A DNA stretch of 64,000 bases. It comes from Bradyrhizobium sp. AZCC 2176. Its GTDB lineage: Bacteria; Pseudomonadota; Alphaproteobacteria; Rhizobiales; Xanthobacteraceae. A program made the position numbers and the translations under genes. This document shows positions 62,001 to 64,000 of this stretch, one piece after another. The DNA is taken from the NCBI RefSeq assembly GCF_036924645.1, contig NZ_JAZHRX010000001.1, positions 2,232,001 to 2,296,000 of the forward strand, read 5' to 3'. Numbering within the stretch: position 1 is the stretch's first letter; each line of letters starts with the position of its first letter. The notes under the pieces are model-generated. The model made no database searches. It was not told the DNA's origin and saw nothing but the letters and a program-made list of their open reading frames with translations.

Positions 62001-62443
62001 TGCAGGACCGTGTTACCCTTGGTCTCGCGGGCCAACTTGGCGTCGGTAACCTCGTATGACCAGGCGCCCAAACCGCTTGGTGTCTCGATCCGCCGTAACA
62101 CGTCGGCGCGACCGCTCCAAAGCCCATCCCGTAACGCCGCCTGAACGATCACCGCGTCGCCGCGCACCATCGCCTGCCGCGTTTGGGCCACCGAGGCGTG
62201 ATCGATGCCAACGCCGGCAATGACGGTGACGGTCCCGCCCTGCTTGGTGAGATGGTCGACAAAACCCTGCTCATGGGTTTTGCCGCGCTCCACCAGGGCA
62301 TCGAGGGTCGGGTCATGGCGGAGCTTTGGCTTGGCCAGTTCGCCTTGGGCGACCTTGAGGTCGAGATGTGTGAGGTAACGACAATTCAGATGCCCAACCA
62401 GGTCGCCAGCGCTGAAGACGATTGCCGCGCCGTTCTCTTGCAT
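59045..62443 (-). CDS. TM0106-type RecB-like nuclease / DEDD exonuclease / SF1 helicase
   Basis: This 1132-residue protein combines three domains. The N-terminal 300 residues form a RecB-like PD-(D/E)XK nuclease (WSGRADVL, YEVTDAKLA, LQLSLYSDLL) with a Cys cluster (CEVCRWREPC). Residues about 330-520 are RNase H-like with IFFDFEGDPF and ITGYNRDDCASTRALRDWL. The C-terminal half is an SF1 (UPF1/DNA2-like) helicase with Walker A VQGPPGAGKTHAG, LFVDEAAQMS and GTVDKFQGQE. The ATG at 62443 is chosen because homology begins there. It lies 116 bases upstream of the DUF6361-like gene, same strand. Confidence 0.85.
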   Translation of the reverse strand: MQENGAAIVFSAGDLVGHLNCRYLTHLDLKVAQGELAKPKLRHDPTLDALVERGKTHEQGFVDHLTKQGGTVTVIAGVGIDHASVAQTRQAMVRGDAVIVQAALRDGLWSGRADVLRRIETPSGLGAWSYEVTDAKLARETKGNTVLQLSLYSDLLATMQQKVPESAHVVTPGTEYLPEAYRVADFAAFYRRIRRSLETFAAVPPHDSLYPDPIEHCEVCRWREPCASRRRADDHLSLVAGIAKTQIEELVRRGVGTMAALARLPIPLQWRPDRGTAPSYERVREQARLQVEGRSAGQLLHEALPLVAEFGLFRLPEPSPGDIFFDFEGDPFVDGGGLEFLFGYLYAKDDGSDAYVGDWVTTRQHERAAFERFIDFVTERRAKHPGLHIYHFAPYEPAALKRLMGRYATREDEVDNLLRAGVFVDLYAIVRQSVRASVESYSIKKLEPLYQFDRTVPLIDVGGAMARVQACLELLDADGIDPGDQAAITGYNRDDCASTRALRDWLEGLRDGLIAQGKMIDRPHPKAAEIGEDLSAWKRRVAGLAARLTSDVPDDVTERSTEQQARWLLAHLLDFFGRENKAVWWEYFRLSDLSAEDLLHERAGLGGLAFLGGVGGTVKAPIHRYRFTIQETDVRADDDLKSVGGDKFGSVVAISNDDRTVDVKKRQDTANLHPEAVFAHKLVNNQVLAESVFRIGEHVANHGIIGPGAYRAARDLLLKVAPRLRGQALQQAGEPSLTTAMRAALSLDQSAFPVQGPPGAGKTHAGARMICALVRDKRTVGITANSHKVIRHLLNKSLEAAAEEQLAIQCIQKVSDEPASLPRLQLTTKNSEFIDGLGNGSQVGGATSWFWARPDAAGTVDVLFVDEAAQMSLANVLAVSQAAESIALLGDPRQLEQPIQGSHPDGVAVSALDHVLGEHATIDTSRGLFLEETWRLHPDICAFTSELFYEARLRSRAGLERQEIRSSSRVNGAGLRYLAVQHEGNQNSSPEEADEIKELVDEILSSKASWVDGAGKEAAIGLQDILIIAPYNAQVFELQERLPGARIGTVDKFQGQEAPIAIYSMATSSHNDAPRGMEFLYSANRLNVATSRAKCLCIMVACPRLFEVDCRTPRQMQLANAFCRYLELADPL

Positions 62444-62711
62444 CCATCCCCCGAAGCTGCTGCCGGGCCCTCGGGACTCGGCTCCCGCAACAACGATACC
62501 GGCCTTCAAGCAAACGCGAAAGAGCAAAGCGAGACACGCAAGGCGCGAACGGACCGCATCCAGGCTCTATCCCTTCGAAGACAGAGCCGCTCCGACGAGA
62601 GTCGGCGCCGCATCCGCCGGGGCACCGTACCCAGACGTCACAATCGCGCGCCGCCTTGACACTTGGCCTTGCACCAAGGCGCGTCATTGGGCTCGGCCAA
62701 GCCATTGGCTA

Positions 62712-63956
62712 CTACACTACGTACCTTGGCAATTTCTCGATCTCGCGAAGGGCAACAAGGGGCCATGTTTCGCCGTAGCGATCGCTGACCTTTGCGCCCG
62801 CATGGCCCTGCAGAATATTTCGTACATCCTCGGGTATCGATAGAACACGAGCGAGCGATGAAAATCGATGCCGCCAGCCATGGTTCGGCGCCACACGCTC
62901 GTCGATCCCCAGTGAACGCACCCATTCAGCGAGCCGTTCGCCCACCTTCTTGTAGTGAGGGTTCGCATGGCTGCCGCCACGGCTGCGGCGCGGATCATAA
63001 AACAGAGGCCGCGCTCCCCTCGACTTCGCGAACTTAAGCAAGCCTTGATCAACCAAGTGGCTATATAGCGGCACTTCGCGGAACTTCCGCGTCTTGTTGG
63101 TTTCGGCTCGTATGCGCAGCATTGGGATGCCGTCCCGCTGCAGAAAATCACGTCCAGTGAGGGGCGTAATTTCGTTCACCCTCGCCCCCGTGTAGGCGCA
63201 GATCCACGGGACCCACCGACGCGCGGCAGCCATCTCGACGCTGATCTTATCGGAGGGCGGCCGCAGCGTCGCGGCCAGGATTATCCTTGCTTCTTCGCCA
63301 CTGAAGCCTTTGTCTCGTTCGTGCAGAGTGTCCTTGACGCGCACGCGAATGCCAGCGGCTGGATTTTCGCTCAGCATATCTTGGTCGACTGCGAATTGCA
63401 GGGTCGCCTTTATGGCCGCGAGATAGACATCTCGAATGGTAACGTTTGACATGTCTTCGACTAGAAGAGCGTTCTTCCATGCGACGATATCGGCTCGCGA
63501 GATGCTCGTCGCCTCATCGTGGCCGAGATGAGTAATCAAGCGTTCCACGACAGGCGTCCAGCGCTTCACGGTAGCGGGAGCAAGCTGAGCTTCGGCGGCG
63601 TAGGACTTGAATATTGAGCGGACCGACAATCCTGCCTTCGACGCGACCGGCTCTGCCGACGAGATCAAGGATGAAGATGTGATGTCGACGATTGGTTCAA
63701 CAGCGAGGGCTTGTACCGGGATGGGCGTGCACACCGTTGCTGTATCGATGAGTGGATTAGTAAGCCGGACCCAATCACGCTCGATCTGTAACGCAGCTTC
63801 GAGATACCGAATGCGTGCAATGCCAAGGTCTCGCGTCCTCAACGAGTGTTTGATCTCGCTCTTTCCAACCACTTCCCTCAACCGATCGGGAACACGTTTC
63901 CTGAACCAGAAAATTCCGCTTTCAGGGTGCCGTTTCGGGGTGCCTAATGAGGTCAT
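62712..63956 (-). CDS. Tyrosine recombinase (integrase), third
   Basis: This 414-residue integrase of the DUF6538 type starts SLGTPKRHPESGIFWFRKRV. Catalytic residues are the Arg in AYTGARVNEI, His and Arg in NHGWRHRF, His in LQGHAGAK and Tyr in VSDRYGE, all intact. It is the upstream-most minus-strand gene of the block and likely marks the right end of an integrated element, whose attachment site would lie at or just beyond the window edge. ATG at 63956 or 63965 could start it; neither has a clear ribosome-binding site. Confidence 0.88.
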   Translation of the reverse strand: MTSLGTPKRHPESGIFWFRKRVPDRLREVVGKSEIKHSLRTRDLGIARIRYLEAALQIERDWVRLTNPLIDTATVCTPIPVQALAVEPIVDITSSSLISSAEPVASKAGLSVRSIFKSYAAEAQLAPATVKRWTPVVERLITHLGHDEATSISRADIVAWKNALLVEDMSNVTIRDVYLAAIKATLQFAVDQDMLSENPAAGIRVRVKDTLHERDKGFSGEEARIILAATLRPPSDKISVEMAAARRWVPWICAYTGARVNEITPLTGRDFLQRDGIPMLRIRAETNKTRKFREVPLYSHLVDQGLLKFAKSRGARPLFYDPRRSRGGSHANPHYKKVGERLAEWVRSLGIDERVAPNHGWRHRFSSLARVLSIPEDVRNILQGHAGAKVSDRYGETWPLVALREIEKLPRYVV

Positions 63957-63980
63957 GTGTACCATCGTTGTGTACCAACG
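63957..63980. repeat. Direct repeat at the third integrase start
   Basis: GTGTACCATCG and GTGTACCAACG are repeated with a 13-base period, overlapping the possible start codons of the integrase. They may be an operator, recombinase arm sites, or part of an attachment site. Confidence 0.4.
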
Positions 63981-64000
63981 GTGGTCCGGAAAACCCTTTG

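Noticed and set aside
1..64000. CRISPR arrays, tRNA and rRNA genes
   Set aside because: No regularly spaced repeats with unique spacers and no cloverleaf-type tRNA or rRNA sequence was seen by eye; a tRNA may lie beyond the right edge next to the integrase.

Overview
The window looks like a high-GC alphaproteobacterial chromosome, most likely Hyphomicrobiales and probably a Bradyrhizobium-type genome. This is inferred from GTTC-N7-GTTC LexA operators, a clustered run of GANTC (CcrM-type) sites, a Ku/NUDIX/coiled-coil cluster and a DUF3606 protein. No rRNA, tRNA or CRISPR array was seen.

Layout. (1) 1-5074 is ordinary catabolic DNA: a branched-chain-amino-acid-type ABC importer (permease cut by the window edge, plus binding protein), a cupin, an HpaB-type flavin monooxygenase, its flavin reductase, and a divergent MarR regulator with a palindromic operator candidate. 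(2) 5075-5642 is an AT-richer, repeat-bearing gap that may be the left edge of a long accessory island. (3) 5643-10420 is a complete QatABCD anti-phage operon. (4) 10634-12397 is a membrane-anchored metallophosphoesterase wedged between two defence systems. (5) 12518-19263 is a complete Wadjet operon (jetABCD; jetA looks like the type II kind). (6) 19486-27899 is a DNA-damage region: two diverged copies of an SOS-type cassette, each with a LexA box, a small Cys-rich protein, a double-CxxC protein and an SRAP (HMCES/YedK) abasic-site protein. They flank dinB, a DnaQ-like exonuclease, a NUDIX hydrolase, a coiled-coil protein and Ku. Both copies carry lesions: an amber stop, a lost stop codon that fuses two genes, and a C-terminal frameshift. 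(7) 28386-36132 is a complete type I Zorya operon (zorABCD). (8) 36193-37722 is an XRE regulator with an HNH-like protein. (9) 37849-42626 is an uncharacterised run: TTG-start HNH nuclease, unknown proteins, metallophosphoesterase, AAA ATPase without protease domain, excisionase-like protein. (10) 43325-48718 is a translationally coupled pair, an intact tyrosine recombinase and an 846-aa protein with a degenerate recombinase-like N-terminus and about nine 58-aa repeats. They are divergent from a 327-aa unknown across a palindromic array of four ATGCAT boxes. (11) 48757-50403 and 62712-63956 are two related tyrosine recombinases bracketing a minus-strand block: TM0106-type RecB-like nuclease/helicase, DUF6361-like protein, PLD-family nuclease, SF2 helicase, HEPN (Ymh-like) protein and a DnaQ-BRCT protein.

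The window therefore reads as a composite defence and genome-maintenance island built by several integration events. Qat, Wadjet and Zorya are known systems. The most novel-looking parts are the coupled recombinase plus repeat-array protein with its ATGCAT site, the duplicated LexA-controlled Zn-protein/SRAP cassette, and the DUF6361-PLD-helicase operon with its HEPN and exonuclease neighbours. All family names come from motifs read by eye; none was checked by database search.
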